DNA from: Candidatus Barnesiella excrementigallinarum
GTDB lineage: Bacteria; Bacteroidota; Bacteroidia; Bacteroidales; Barnesiellaceae
Assembly: GCA_019114445.1 (NCBI GenBank)
Contig: DXFL01000004.1
Coordinates: 1-52,025 of the forward strand
Length of the DNA stretch: 52,025 nucleotides
Reading direction: 5' to 3'
The notes under the pieces are model-generated. The model did no database searches and was not told the DNA's origin. It saw only the letters and a program-made list of their open reading frames with translations. Positions within the stretch are counted from its first letter, which is position 1, and the number at the start of each line of letters is the position of its first letter. The position numbers and the translations under genes were made by a program. Positions 51,994 through 52,025 of this stretch are shown here, one piece after another.

Positions 51994-52025
51994 TCGAACC
52001 GGGGACACAAGGATTTTCAGTCCTT
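51979..52025 (-). tRNA. tRNA-Phe (anticodon GAA), 5' part beyond window
   Basis: The minus strand reads the anticodon arm AAGGACTGAAAATCCTT with GAA in the loop, then T arm CGGTTCGATTCC and acceptor 3' strand TGGCACC with discriminator A at 51979. CCA is not encoded (CAG follows), unlike the tRNA-Gly at 1-76. The T stem has one apparent C-U mismatch. The gene is truncated by the window edge. Confidence 0.92.

Overview
The window is chromosomal DNA of a Bacteroidota bacterium, most likely order Bacteroidales. The evidence is gene content (thrS-infC-rpmI-rplT, BT_3928-type DoxX protein, DUF6377 regulator, TonB-dependent receptors, BspA-like LRR protein, proteins with type IX-secretion-like C-termini) and promoters with the Bacteroidota -7 box TAnnTTTG, mostly TATCTTTG, sometimes with TTTG or CTTG about 20 bp upstream. 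Genus cannot be fixed by eye; a Barnesiella/Coprobacter-like relative is only a guess.

Layout. 1-4180 (minus): tRNA-Gly and a housekeeping run DUF1599 - DoxX - tpiA - SPOR - folE. 4251-5546: Sel1-repeat secreted protein. 5590-5826: a structured RNA with its own promoter and terminator beside rplT, matching what I recall of the Bacteroidales-1/6S RNA. 5936-9195 (minus): translation operon thrS-infC-rpmI-rplT. 9346-16198: periplasmic TPR protein, type-II-like NADH dehydrogenase, META-domain lipoprotein, secreted Big2/choice-of-anchor-J protein, then a 140-nt structured RNA and a small HTH-like protein. 16315-23643 (minus): M13 metallopeptidase, ABC-F ATPase, BspA-like LRR protein preceded by a heavily structured ~390-nt untranslated region. 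24224-31193: AddB-like helicase-nuclease, DUF4186 protein, GNAT acetyltransferase, sppA, lpxK. 31200-38282 (minus): a TonB-dependent receptor, then a receptor + GH36 alpha-galactosidase pair divergent from a membrane DUF6377 regulator (38611-40212).

40309-51993 is an 11.7-kb genomic island inserted at the 3' end of a tRNA-Phe gene that runs off the right edge. It is bounded by a perfect 22-bp direct repeat, encodes a tyrosine recombinase and two excisionase-type HTH proteins, looks more A+T-rich than its flanks, and carries a minus-strand cargo operon: HTH regulator, Dam-type adenine methylase, PD-(D/E)xK-nuclease/DGQHR fusion, SF2 helicase, GIY-YIG/DUF4357 nuclease, TIGR02391 protein and a frameshifted AlbA_2-type protein. 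Tight spacing and overlapping start/stop codons suggest one transcript. This modification-plus-helicase-plus-two-nucleases operon is the best candidate for an undescribed anti-phage or restriction system; no defence function is proven by the sequence. The island also contains an array of degenerate 8-bp units, several hairpins and short repeats shared by its two ends.
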